NCBI RefSeq assembly: GCF_007990775.1
Contig: NZ_BJXB01000035.1
Location: 1-50,663, forward strand
Length of the DNA: 50,663 nt
DNA from: Deinococcus cellulosilyticus NBRC 106333 = KACC 11606
GTDB lineage: Bacteria; Deinococcota; Deinococci; Deinococcales; Deinococcaceae
Direction: 5' to 3'
Shown here: in pieces, positions 16,601 to 23,934 of the stretch
Numbering within the stretch: the stretch's first letter is position 1
Layout: each line of letters opens with the position of its first letter
Made by a program: the position numbers and the translations under genes
Notes under the pieces: generated by a model
The model's input: only the letters and a program-made list of their open reading frames with translations
Databases searched by the model: none
What the model was told of the DNA's origin: nothing

Positions 16601-19302
16601 CAGACGAACTGCTGTACCACCTCAACCAGGCCGATATTGAAGGTCGGATTTTGAGGGAAACCCCAGGACTGAAATTGCTCCGTCAGTACTACAGCGAAGT
16701 GTTCCACGGCTCCACCCACTTCGTTCCCATTCAGGCAGCAGATGGCAAGGTGGAGTTCCATGAAGTGCAATTTGCCATTCAACACCACCACCATGTTCAC
16801 AAAGCCATCACCGGAGCATTTTTCCACGAATCCCAGGATGAGACGGCACTGCTGAAAGCCAGGTGGTTGTACAGGGTGTTGCACGTGCCACTCTACGCCA
16901 TCTTCCAACAGTCTTGGACAAACCTTCCCGTTGGTGCTGTGAACAAACCAAACCTGGAGGCCAGTGAGATTGAATCGTACTTCACCACCATTGGCACCCA
17001 GGGAGCACAACGGCGGAACCGCCTGTACGGTCGCTGGTATGAACGCGAAACGTTGATGGTGCGTTTGAGGGAAAAACCGGAGTTGGCGAGGTTTTTCGCA
17101 GAACGCCACAGCAAAGCCATCAGCGAAAGCCTCGAAACTCTTTCCACCCCTGAAGAGCAACTGAAACACATCCAGTTCTTTCAGGAAGTCCAAACCATGC
17201 TGCCACGAAAGGTGCAGCAGGAGTTGATTAAAATTCCCGCTTACAACCGCATCCTCGGGCAGGTGCAATACGTGGATTTTGGGGGCAACTTCCAGTTTGA
17301 AGAACGCGAATTGATTCATGCTTTCAAGAAAGCCGCCTGGTCTCCCAGCAAAGACGCTCGCCTGAAGCGCTTTGACCCTGAAGCCAAGAAAACATGGTTT
17401 CGGGTGACCCGGCAGTTTGAGTCCATTCCCATCGCTTCGGACGAACGCGTGTTCTGGCTGGTCAATGAAAAAAACATCCGAGAGCACAAACAAGTGCAGT
17501 TCCCGGATGTGGCCCTGCTGTCCGATGATCCCAAAGATGTCCGAGAGTACCTCAAAGGTCACCCTGCCCTGCTTGAGCAACCCGAGGCACAACGAGAACC
17601 CACCGTTCGAAAACTTCTCGGTATCAAAGACCCAAACAAGCGCTGGACAGCCTTCGAGCACCTCAAAGAAAACACCAGTTTCACCTACTACACCCACCTG
17701 TTCCATATCCTGGAGGCTTCAAAGGTGCTGGTGAAAAGCCATGTGAACTGGTTGCCGAAACAGCCTGTCACCATCTTGCATTACATGCGTCTGGAGGCTT
17801 TGCTTGATCACCCAGCAACACCTGAGCTGTATGCTGAAGCTGCAGCGCAGTTGTGCAACCAGAGAAATGTTCTGCATGCCCTGGAAACCATTTCATCCTT
17901 GCCTGTTCCCCTGCCGGACAACCTGACTGAGCGGTTTCTCGCGTTGCCCCAGGCAGAACAGGACATCACCGCACGGAAATGGGCCTCGAATTTTGCAGGA
18001 CCCTTGACGGTGATGCATTCGTATCGTTTTCTGAGTCGACTTGCGCAACCCAGCGCACGGGTGCAGCAGCTCCTTCGGATTCTGCAATGGCGGTTGACCC
18101 GCCCCGGGTTTCAAGAAGAGGTGGACGTTTTCCAGCAGGTGCTGCTCTGGATCACCCGTGAGATCCAAGGAAGCACCCGAGCATGGTCTAACCAGGCCAT
18201 TCTGGCTGCCTTATGGAGCCATGCCCACCGGGTGTACGTGCAACTCCGACGGGTTGGGTTCTCCCTGAACGACATCAGGGACCTTGCCTCTGAAGCAGAA
18301 GTGCCCATGTTGGGGAACACCCTCACCCGGAAAAACAGCCTCAACAACGATTGGGCATGGCCTGGACGGACGAACCCCAACATGCTGTACGTCACCTTTC
18401 TGAAGCATGCCTTACCCGCACACGTCACACGGCAGCTGAATCAGGTGGACCTGGACCGGGTTTTCTTCGAATCAGAGTCAAGTGATGAAGGGGTGCCACT
18501 CTTGCAGTCCTGGTGGTTGCTGCTTGAAATTCCCCAGCACGATGCCATGGCTTCGATCTTGCCCACATCACAACAGCAGATCTTTGAGGCCTTCTTCAAA
18601 CAGGCAGAAGAGGACAGCGCCACCACATACGATGCCTTCGACCAGCAGGCATTGTTCACCAAAGACACCTGGTCGTGGTGGGACTGGTTGCTGGTGCGTC
18701 AAACCCAGGAAGAGGAATTTGATGACCTCCAATCACAAAAAGTGCTTCAGGAATTCAAAAAACTGCAACTGGAAGAAATCTCAGAGGAAAACATTGAATC
18801 GGCACTGACGGGTCTGGCAGTGGTGTCCCACCTCATGGTTTACTGTCAAGACTTTGAGCAGCAGAAAAAAATCTTGCAGGACACCTTGATCACCCTGATC
18901 AAACGGGCCAGCAAAATAAACTGGGTCACCTCTTTTGAATACATCGAGGAAACCTGCGTGGCCCTGTGCAGGACACCAGCTGAAGCCACAGTGGACATGA
19001 CTGTTTTTGCAGAAACCCTGTATGGGGTGTGCATTGATCAGCAAGCGCTGCTGCCGCTTTTGCTGGGACGCATCAGTCAAATCTGCAACACACATGGTGC
19101 TGATACCCCATCTGCAGTGTGGGACATGAAACTCTCTGTGCTCTGGCGCATGGAACGGTATGACGTGGATTTACGGGATGCCTTCTTGCTGATGCCAGAA
19201 AAAATCATTCCGGCCCTCAAAGAGGAAGAAGAGCAACTTCTTGAAAGGGAAAACCAAGGTGAAGCCTCAAATGAAACGGATGCACCTCCTGAGGGAACCT
19301 GA
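13609..19302 (+). CDS. Giant EAD1-like/helical-repeat protein, putative sensor or scaffold of the SIR2 effector (1,897 aa)
   Basis: Residues 1-85 form an EAD1-like domain matching the C-terminus of the upstream SIR2 protein: LLAEYFDSRLQAKTLWKQAGG, then MWDILW and a final AYLNSS. A charged linker follows. Residues about 115-800 are helical with TPR-like repeats (for example RRYEEAHRELDHIELPE, HDLDAALLYINQGLELE). Around 825-1005 there is a possible degenerate PIN-like segment: LDNMSLSLLMHLGCFHDV, and later RFIPVTPDELLYHL, a phrase typical of large TPR-PIN proteins. The last 800 residues are helical and unrecognised, ending in an acidic tail. No P-loop NTPase is visible, so it is not an AVAST/STAND protein. 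It most likely senses a trigger and recruits SIR2 through EAD-EAD contact. It is translated directly after the SIR2 gene (AAGGT ahead of its ATG). Confidence 0.8.
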   Translation: MHQKIVDLLAEYFDSRLQAKTLWKQAGGNHRDVPECMYSYEMWDILWKEKACRDQLVSPKHLIELAAQEQDAVIEFQEVLAYLNSSAFMEEPLPEARPAKEQQGAMAQSVGLRQKEEAFWRNQATALDHLLAEEYRKKLHAYTKKAKSGFYWPDIIREIRELKSDPVRWNNLNLNTQVEFLTFLALQVLNAGTMQARDEATALRADILHLDGTANVKLLDAALLRADHRTEEALATLTGEGSEAAALQRAVCLFDLRRYEEAHRELDHIELPELKVDVHRLKALVFLHQHDLDAALLYINQGLELERNNQKVRHVHALILYYSAVHQRHLPGEANWPMPLQWEMIKQDPESQANLLQAHQLFKELSQQDITPAFKNTYNMWMLATLACQKGKRKEAVDFFLSLKETASLTPEMYLWALVRNWPVIEDSDLDDLEKHPSPNGKVVVVRYLLHAERFEEARDKLQAYQPYLIDLGETAVLLDLWMSLAGESNHPEWIDELIPDFGGWDAHPNLRVVYIQHFSGTPEELLQVSERLYALYQQEGDVLDYLEAFHLRMQLKEWTWCLEHGETLIQQAHMQTAFFVAIEAAMTAHKWDTAWAWFQKFENEPWVLDNQYLNHLRMEVQIRVGLMIKATANAERVAFRTGTPEALWNLALLYRNVHDISNFTRVVKSILRDHTPSVPEVLHMLQEVRPYEPILARQMIEHCMKVPLGNPELLQVCYQAQQIGLDLPKPIEKRLIMILKSQDPASEEEQQAEEKRSEVLWDMYNRGQLSLYHLGRGMKYYFLPELAMRFETRVEFGQYTPLYLFRGDRVPVQKVKNRSSELGQVKELRLDNMSLSLLMHLGCFHDVAKTFTVRVSRFHSQVLHDLMVKDFHVLDLHQYPRLKDITLHLQGFIRDQLQEGHLTYLTEPEELPEDPEGLGNHLLGLWHLTTATHPESRAVVADRWSQGFQADTLKQPIFDVLDILHQLVERKVWKPERMYEALQHLRKARLRFIPVTPDELLYHLNQADIEGRILRETPGLKLLRQYYSEVFHGSTHFVPIQAADGKVEFHEVQFAIQHHHHVHKAITGAFFHESQDETALLKARWLYRVLHVPLYAIFQQSWTNLPVGAVNKPNLEASEIESYFTTIGTQGAQRRNRLYGRWYERETLMVRLREKPELARFFAERHSKAISESLETLSTPEEQLKHIQFFQEVQTMLPRKVQQELIKIPAYNRILGQVQYVDFGGNFQFEERELIHAFKKAAWSPSKDARLKRFDPEAKKTWFRVTRQFESIPIASDERVFWLVNEKNIREHKQVQFPDVALLSDDPKDVREYLKGHPALLEQPEAQREPTVRKLLGIKDPNKRWTAFEHLKENTSFTYYTHLFHILEASKVLVKSHVNWLPKQPVTILHYMRLEALLDHPATPELYAEAAAQLCNQRNVLHALETISSLPVPLPDNLTERFLALPQAEQDITARKWASNFAGPLTVMHSYRFLSRLAQPSARVQQLLRILQWRLTRPGFQEEVDVFQQVLLWITREIQGSTRAWSNQAILAALWSHAHRVYVQLRRVGFSLNDIRDLASEAEVPMLGNTLTRKNSLNNDWAWPGRTNPNMLYVTFLKHALPAHVTRQLNQVDLDRVFFESESSDEGVPLLQSWWLLLEIPQHDAMASILPTSQQQIFEAFFKQAEEDSATTYDAFDQQALFTKDTWSWWDWLLVRQTQEEEFDDLQSQKVLQEFKKLQLEEISEENIESALTGLAVVSHLMVYCQDFEQQKKILQDTLITLIKRASKINWVTSFEYIEETCVALCRTPAEATVDMTVFAETLYGVCIDQQALLPLLLGRISQICNTHGADTPSAVWDMKLSVLWRMERYDVDLRDAFLLMPEKIIPALKEEEEQLLERENQGEASNETDAPPEGT

Positions 19303-19311
19303 ATGCCTCCC

Positions 19312-20585
19312 TTACCTGAGGATGCGCTTTTCCCGTGCTGCTTTCAGCCACAGGGGGAATTCGGCCAGCATGCGGCGGTAGAGTTCCGCGTCACTGATCT
19401 CCGAAAGGTCATCCACCGCGAAGAAATTCGCGTTGTCCACCTCCCGCCCCTCCAGAGCGTCCAGTTTCTCCAGCACCCCGTAATTCCTGCCACCCAGACC
19501 AATGAACTGCCAGAAAATCGGGAAGTGCGCCGCCTCGGTGATCACCTGTTTGATGGCTCCGGTCTGGCTGACCCCACCATCGGAAATGAACAAAATCACC
19601 ACCGGGTCATTGCTGTTCTTGTGCCGCTCCAGCAATGACCGCATCACCGGGGGTTCATTGTTCGCCCCGCCCAATCCCAACAGAAACCGCCCGGATTCCG
19701 TCAGCACCGTCCGGGCCACGTACCCCTCCAGGTTCTGCAGGGTCACGTCCTCGGTGTGGTGGTGCTCACTGGCATAAAACCAGCTCTCCAGTTTCCCGTC
19801 ATCGTCGAGCCGCATGGCCAGCACCGCAATGCGGTCCACCACCTGCTGCACCGTGCCACTGCGGTAGGCGTTCTTCATGCTGCCCGTCGCGTCCATCACC
19901 AGCACCACTGCCGCTTTCTCGTCTGCAACGCCGTGCTTCTCCAGGGTCAAATTGACGGTCTTCACCAGGTTGATCAGCTTCTCACTGGACGGGTGGGCCT
20001 GCACCCGCTTCTCCAAATCCAGCCCTTTGCTGAGCTTCGGGGTTTCGGAGCAGTGGGGGTTTCCTCCACCCCGCCGTAATGCCGGAGCAGCTGGGAGAGG
20101 CCCCCAGAGAACCCCTGACCCACCGCCCCGATGCGCCACTGGTCCTTGAAGTAGACTTCCAGGAAGATCAGGGCTTTCTCCTTGAGGAACTCTGCACTGA
20201 TGACCTGGAACATCATCACCTCCCGGTCCCCAGCAAAAAGGGTGATTTGCCCTTCTGGTAGGTCCCGCAGGGTGCCGTTCCCATCGATGCTCACCGTGAA
20301 CACCAGTTTGCGCACCGAAGCAGGCAAAAGAGCAAGGTTCACCTGGAAGCGCTGCAGTTCCCCCGGCTGACCCGGAAGCAACCTCAGGGCACCCCGTGGG
20401 CTTTCTGGCTGGTTGAAGAAACAGAAGAAACGGTCATCGGAGAGCTGGTCCTGATGGTCCACCCCGAACAGGGTGGCGTCCAGGGTCAGGTTCTGGGGGT
20501 TCTTGAAGCGCACCGCCACCGTGAACTCCGGCAGCGGCGTCACGGAGATCAGAGGGCTTTTCTGGCCTTTGCTGAACATCAACAT
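19312..20585 (-). pseudogene. TerF-like TerD-vWA fusion with a one-base frameshift (about 424 aa if restored)
   Basis: The first frame, from 20585, encodes a TerD domain (LMFSKGQKSPLISV start; beta strands with FDVxF-like FFCFFNQPESP; IFLEVYFKDQWRIGAVGQGF end). The second, reaching 19312, encodes a von Willebrand A domain with MIDAS motif Asp-Ala-Thr-Gly-Ser (VLVMDATGSM) and FISDGG. Together this is TerF architecture of the tellurite-resistance/stress family. The frames meet near 20040, where adding one C to a run of four restores PKLSKGLDLEKR and makes the length divisible by three. It may be an inactivating mutation, a homopolymer error, or a slippage site. It converges with the giant EAD gene (9 bases apart). 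No other ter genes are present. Confidence 0.8.
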
Positions 20586-20595
20586 TCAAAAAACC

Positions 20596-21084
20596 TCAGG
20601 GCTTCACCGGCACCGAGAACGAAAAAGGCCTCAGGGAATACACGCCCAGCACCTTGCCGTCCGGGAGGCTGGTGCGGTAAAACGCCCCGGTGAGGGTGTA
20701 GGTGCCGTCCGGCAGATGCCCGGTGGCCTGGAACACCGGGAAGACTTCTGTCCCTGCTGGATTCTTGCCATCCGCTTTCACATGCAGCATTTGCAGGGAG
20801 CACAGGGTCTCCCCGATCTTGCCGTATTTCCTCAGGGGGAATTCCACCCCATCCTGGTTTTTCAGGCGGTACCGGAAGTCACACTGGCCCAGCTGGAAAT
20901 CCAGCGGCATGTCCGGCAAGGGGTGGAGTCTGAGGGACAGAATCAATGTTGGGCCGAAACCCTCATCTGGGATGACGGAGCGTTGCAGCAAGCTCACCTC
21001 AGGGATGGCCTGTTGTGCAGGCTTTTCCTGGGCGAGGGCAAAAGGAAAAAGCGTCAATGCCAGTGCAAGAAACAAGCGTCGCAT
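20596..21084 (-). CDS. Secreted protein, possibly BsuPI-like (162 aa)
   Basis: A cleavable signal peptide (RRLFLALALTLFPFALA-QE) leads a beta-sandwich-like mature region. The order of strands (FRYRLKNQDGVEFPLRK, a basic loop, then TGHLPDGTYTLTGAFYRT) resembles the BsuPI intracellular proteinase-inhibitor-like domain found in many envelope proteins; I give this only as a possibility. I start at the ATG at 21084: TACAAT ends six bases upstream and there is no Shine-Dalgarno (leaderless). It lies 10 bases upstream of the TerF-like gene and 20 bases after the stop of the next secreted-protein gene, all on the minus strand. Confidence 0.7.
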   Translation of the reverse strand: MRRLFLALALTLFPFALAQEKPAQQAIPEVSLLQRSVIPDEGFGPTLILSLRLHPLPDMPLDFQLGQCDFRYRLKNQDGVEFPLRKYGKIGETLCSLQMLHVKADGKNPAGTEVFPVFQATGHLPDGTYTLTGAFYRTSLPDGKVLGVYSLRPFSFSVPVKP

Positions 21085-21104
21085 GCCTGCATTGTAAGCC
21101 TGAT

Positions 21105-22118
21105 TCAGTCCCATTGCTGCCCGGTGAGGGTGAGGGGATCCCGGCTGATTTCCGGGCAGGACACTTTCACCCGTCCTGCTTCGAAGCCCAGCACCTTGCA
21201 GTTGAACCTGGCCAGCACTTCGGGGCTCAGGTAAGCCTGATCTTTGTACCGGATGTAATCGCTTGGTGCGGTTTCGCTGTACTTCAGGGTTTCATCGTGG
21301 GTTTTGAAGCGCACCGTGACCTGATCGTCGAAAATGGTGATGTACTCCATCTGGGGGTCCACTTTGTTCATTGCCACCACCAGATCCGACAGCAGGGTGT
21401 ACGGCACTCCACTTTGCACGTTGGCGGGTCTGGGACCGGTGGGTTTGTGGTCCTCGGTGAGCTTGTTGGCCCCTTCCAGCACATCGAAACTTTCGATGCC
21501 GCGCCCCCTGGACATCAGCACGGTGAGTTTCGCTGTGCGCTTCAGGTTCTCTTTCAGGGAAGGCATCTTGCTGGGGTTGAAATAATAGATGTTGTCCCCA
21601 CTCCAGGTGCAAGGGGTTTTGCTGCAATTGACCTTGAAGTCCTCCCCCTCCTGGGTTTGGGTGGGCTGGTAGCGGGCGATTTCCTTTCCGGCAGCGTCTT
21701 TCAGGACCAGCACGGTGTTGTAATCTCTGGCCACGGTGGGACTGGACGCCACCGCATACATGTAAACCAGCACCGAAGCCGGAGCGCTGCTCAGGGCTGA
21801 CAGGCTGGGTTTGTTGTCCAGCTTCTTGCCGGAGGAGAAACAGATGTTGTAGATGCCGCCCAGGCCGTTTTGCAGGGAGCTGGGGATCACATCGTAAATG
21901 TCGAAGCCCTCAGGATTCGGGTTCTTCAGGTCAAAGACGTACTTCGTGTAATGCCGGACGGTGCCGGAGGTTTCCCCGATGGGGAGGGAGCCGTCCGCAT
22001 AGCCTTCGGTGCAGGCGGCATCGATGCTTGCTGTGGCGGGGTAGAACATTTCGGTGTAGAACCCCTGGGCCAGGGCGGGGCTGAGGGTCATCAGGGCGAA
22101 AAGCAAACGTTTTTTCAT
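21105..22118 (-). CDS. Secreted protein, unrecognised (337 aa)
   Basis: Signal peptide MKKRLLFALMTLSPALA with cleavage before Gln-Gly-Phe-Tyr. Mature region with five cysteines, two of them close together (CSKTPC), probably disulphide-bonded outside the membrane. Repeated aromatic strands (YNICFSSGKK, IYYFNPSKMP) suggest a beta-rich fold. No named family. CAGGAG lies six bases before the ATG. It shares strand and close spacing with the following 162-aa secreted protein, so a two-gene envelope unit is likely, although that gene also has its own -10 box. Confidence 0.75.
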   Translation of the reverse strand: MKKRLLFALMTLSPALAQGFYTEMFYPATASIDAACTEGYADGSLPIGETSGTVRHYTKYVFDLKNPNPEGFDIYDVIPSSLQNGLGGIYNICFSSGKKLDNKPSLSALSSAPASVLVYMYAVASSPTVARDYNTVLVLKDAAGKEIARYQPTQTQEGEDFKVNCSKTPCTWSGDNIYYFNPSKMPSLKENLKRTAKLTVLMSRGRGIESFDVLEGANKLTEDHKPTGPRPANVQSGVPYTLLSDLVVAMNKVDPQMEYITIFDDQVTVRFKTHDETLKYSETAPSDYIRYKDQAYLSPEVLARFNCKVLGFEAGRVKVSCPEISRDPLTLTGQQWD

Positions 22119-22163
22119 GGGACTCCTGACATCAGGGTAACTGGAATGGGGAGTGCAGAACCA

Positions 22164-22595
22164 TCAGGGCTTCCCCTCGCTCGGGTGTCCCAGGGTGTAC
22201 AGGCCTGCCTGAATGACTTCAGTCAAAGCAAACACCTGATCCTCCTGCTGCTCCAGATGGGTCCTGAGGCTCTGCTGCACGTCTTCAGGGAGGTGGTTCA
22301 GGTTCACGGGGAACTTCAGCCACAGGGCTTCATCGTGCTGGCACCTCTGTTGGAAAGCACGCACCAGACCCTTCAGGGTGACGTGCTCAGGATTCCGGGC
22401 GAGGCGACCCACCGCCCAGATCACCCGGGATTTCAATTCCGGCAGGCCCTGTTGCAAGGCGTCTTCAACGTCCTGCAGGTATGTGTCCAGAGTCTTTCTC
22501 GGGTGCGTCCCCTGGGTGGCCCTGGGTTTGCCGTGGCGTTTCAGGAAGCGGAGGATCTCTCGGGTGAGGGCATGGGTCTGTTCGGAGTGCTGCAT
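22164..22595 (-). CDS. Hypothetical helical protein (143 aa)
   Basis: Unrecognised and apparently all-helical: LTREILRFLKRHGKP, LDTYLQDVEDALQQG, then SRVIWAVGRLARN, LKGLVRAFQQRCQHDEALWLKF and a last helix. It has no signal peptide. The layout, with repeated helix-loop-helix units of about 30 residues, recalls HEAT-like repeats, but it is too short for a firm call. I see neither a Shine-Dalgarno nor a -10 box at the leaderless distance, so the start is uncertain. It is upstream of the secreted-protein gene on the same strand. Confidence 0.6.
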   Translation of the reverse strand: MQHSEQTHALTREILRFLKRHGKPRATQGTHPRKTLDTYLQDVEDALQQGLPELKSRVIWAVGRLARNPEHVTLKGLVRAFQQRCQHDEALWLKFPVNLNHLPEDVQQSLRTHLEQQEDQVFALTEVIQAGLYTLGHPSEGKP

Positions 22596-22806
22596 GGGTT
22601 CAAACTCACTTCAGCGTAACCGGTGCCCGCGACAGGATTCGACAGACGACCTGTCTGAACTGGAAGTGGGGTGTTCCCTGGTGACCTGCGGTATGGTTGC
22701 ACCAGAGGTGTGCCACCCAGACTGCTGGAGACCCGCCCCTCTGCTGGATCCCATGAATGCTCGTTGCCGTTCCCGACTTGAAAACCGCCCGAAAGGAGCC
22801 AGGCAC

Positions 22807-22911
22807 ATGAACAAGACAAGACATTTGATTGCCCTCAATGAAAGCACACAGATCAGGCAGAAAGAAGACCCACCCCGTGTGAGCCCCCAGACCTTCGAGG
22901 TGCACGGGTGA
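22807..22911 (+). CDS. Leader-like small ORF (34 aa) overlapping the next gene by four bases
   Basis: AAAGGAG about nine bases before the ATG at 22807 makes this a credible translated peptide (MNKTRHLIALNES start, HG end), too short for usual gene finding. Its TGA overlaps the GTG of the next gene (GTGA at 22908-22911), the typical arrangement for translational coupling. It may only deliver ribosomes to the downstream gene. I recognise no function. Confidence 0.5.
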   Translation: MNKTRHLIALNESTQIRQKEDPPRVSPQTFEVHG

Positions 22912-23303
22912 TCGGCTGGTGGATTGTGGTGTCCATGCAGACCCCGGAGGAACGGGACCTCACCGACCTGGAAGGGCGCAAAAGGGCCATCCTCGCCCAG
23001 TGGGAAACTGGAGTGGAAGGGGTCCGCTGGCTGGATGACCTGACCGATGCAGGGAAAGCCACCAGACTCTCCGGAGGGGGATACCCGAACCGTTACCTTG
23101 CACTGGCCGGTGATGTGCTGCCCCTCTTGCAGGGGGAAACCACCTCGCTTCCCAGGGAGGGAGTGTGGGTGTTCGGCATCGATGAGGGCGAGGAGTACGC
23201 CCTGCCCCCAGGCTGGAGGGGTAAAGTCGAAATGAATGCCGATCTGATCCGAACGTGCCCGGCCAGTCACCTGCTGACCATTGACTGCTGGGATCAATCG
23301 TGA
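22908..23303 (+). CDS. Hypothetical protein (131 aa)
   Basis: Unrecognised, acidic, soluble. Begins IGWWIVVSMQTPEERD; the middle has a Gly-Gly-Gly-Tyr-Pro turn (LSGGGYPNRYLALAGDVLP) and the end ASHLLTIDCWDQS. Size, acidity and lack of motifs are like immunity or adaptor proteins, but no toxin is beside it. The GTG start is inside the stop of the 34-aa peptide, so it probably depends on that peptide's translation. 121 bases follow before the next start. Confidence 0.65.
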   Translation: MIGWWIVVSMQTPEERDLTDLEGRKRAILAQWETGVEGVRWLDDLTDAGKATRLSGGGYPNRYLALAGDVLPLLQGETTSLPREGVWVFGIDEGEEYALPPGWRGKVEMNADLIRTCPASHLLTIDCWDQS

Positions 23304-23424
23304 TTGCCCCAAAACCGTGAGGGGCGGTTGGGGAACATGCTGGGCTGGAGGGATTGAACTCCGTGCAAACATCGGCAACTTTCCAGAGGGTTGGCCGTAC
23401 CTGAATGCAGGAGTCACGACACGC

Positions 23425-23667
23425 ATGATGAACAAATCGCAGAAGCAAATGGAATTGATCTTTGCAGGGCTGTTTTCCCTGATGGCCCTGACTGGCCTTG
23501 CGTTTGGGATCCTGCAAGTGTGGGACATTTCCGTGCTGCAGCCCGACCGCACCCTCACCTTCTTTGAGCTGTTCTCCACGGTCACACACCTGATGTGGTG
23601 GCCCCTGGTGTCCCTGCTGCTTCTGCTGGCCCCCAGGCTGCAGAAGAACACAGAGAGGGCCCAGTGA
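23425..23667 (+). CDS. Small two-helix membrane protein (80 aa)
   Basis: Two hydrophobic helices: about residues 10-32 (IFAGLFSLMALTGLAFGIL) and 53-70 (LMWWPLVSLLLLLAP), with a short loop between and a basic tail. Tandem ATGs at 23425 and 23428 are both possible; GGAG lies 14 bases upstream, rather far. No family recognised. The frame is open further upstream, but those 48 residues have no initiation signal. Confidence 0.6.
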   Translation: MMNKSQKQMELIFAGLFSLMALTGLAFGILQVWDISVLQPDRTLTFFELFSTVTHLMWWPLVSLLLLLAPRLQKNTERAQ

Positions 23668-23934
23668 GGAGGAAGAGGTCATTCCCCTGGCCGGAGAAAA
23701 ACTCCCGTTAGCAGTCCCAATTAAGGCTTACTTCGATTGACCCAGAAGCTCTATGTGTCCCAGACGATGTTAAAGCGTTCCAAAATCAGAGGGTTCAAAT
23801 GGGACAGATCCTGACTTTCAGTGACACTGAATAATCCTTCACGTCTGACACGCTGAGTTTTTCTTAACGGGAAAAAATTTCCGTCCAGGGGAACGACCTC
23901 TTTATTGGTCTTTTGGCCACTGAAAGGACACTTC

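Noticed and set aside
15880..17706. Long open frame (608 codons) on the minus strand inside the giant gene
   Set aside because: It is the antisense shadow of the giant gene: no ribosome site or -10 box, low-complexity Phe/Gln/Val/His composition, and the + strand protein is consistent across the whole region.
13609..19302. Giant protein as an AVAST/STAND NTPase
   Set aside because: I find no Walker A or Walker B motif in the protein.
22611..23651. 346-codon open frame on the minus strand
   Set aside because: Spans two + strand genes and a gap; composition is Arg/Ser/Pro-rich and there is no initiation signal.
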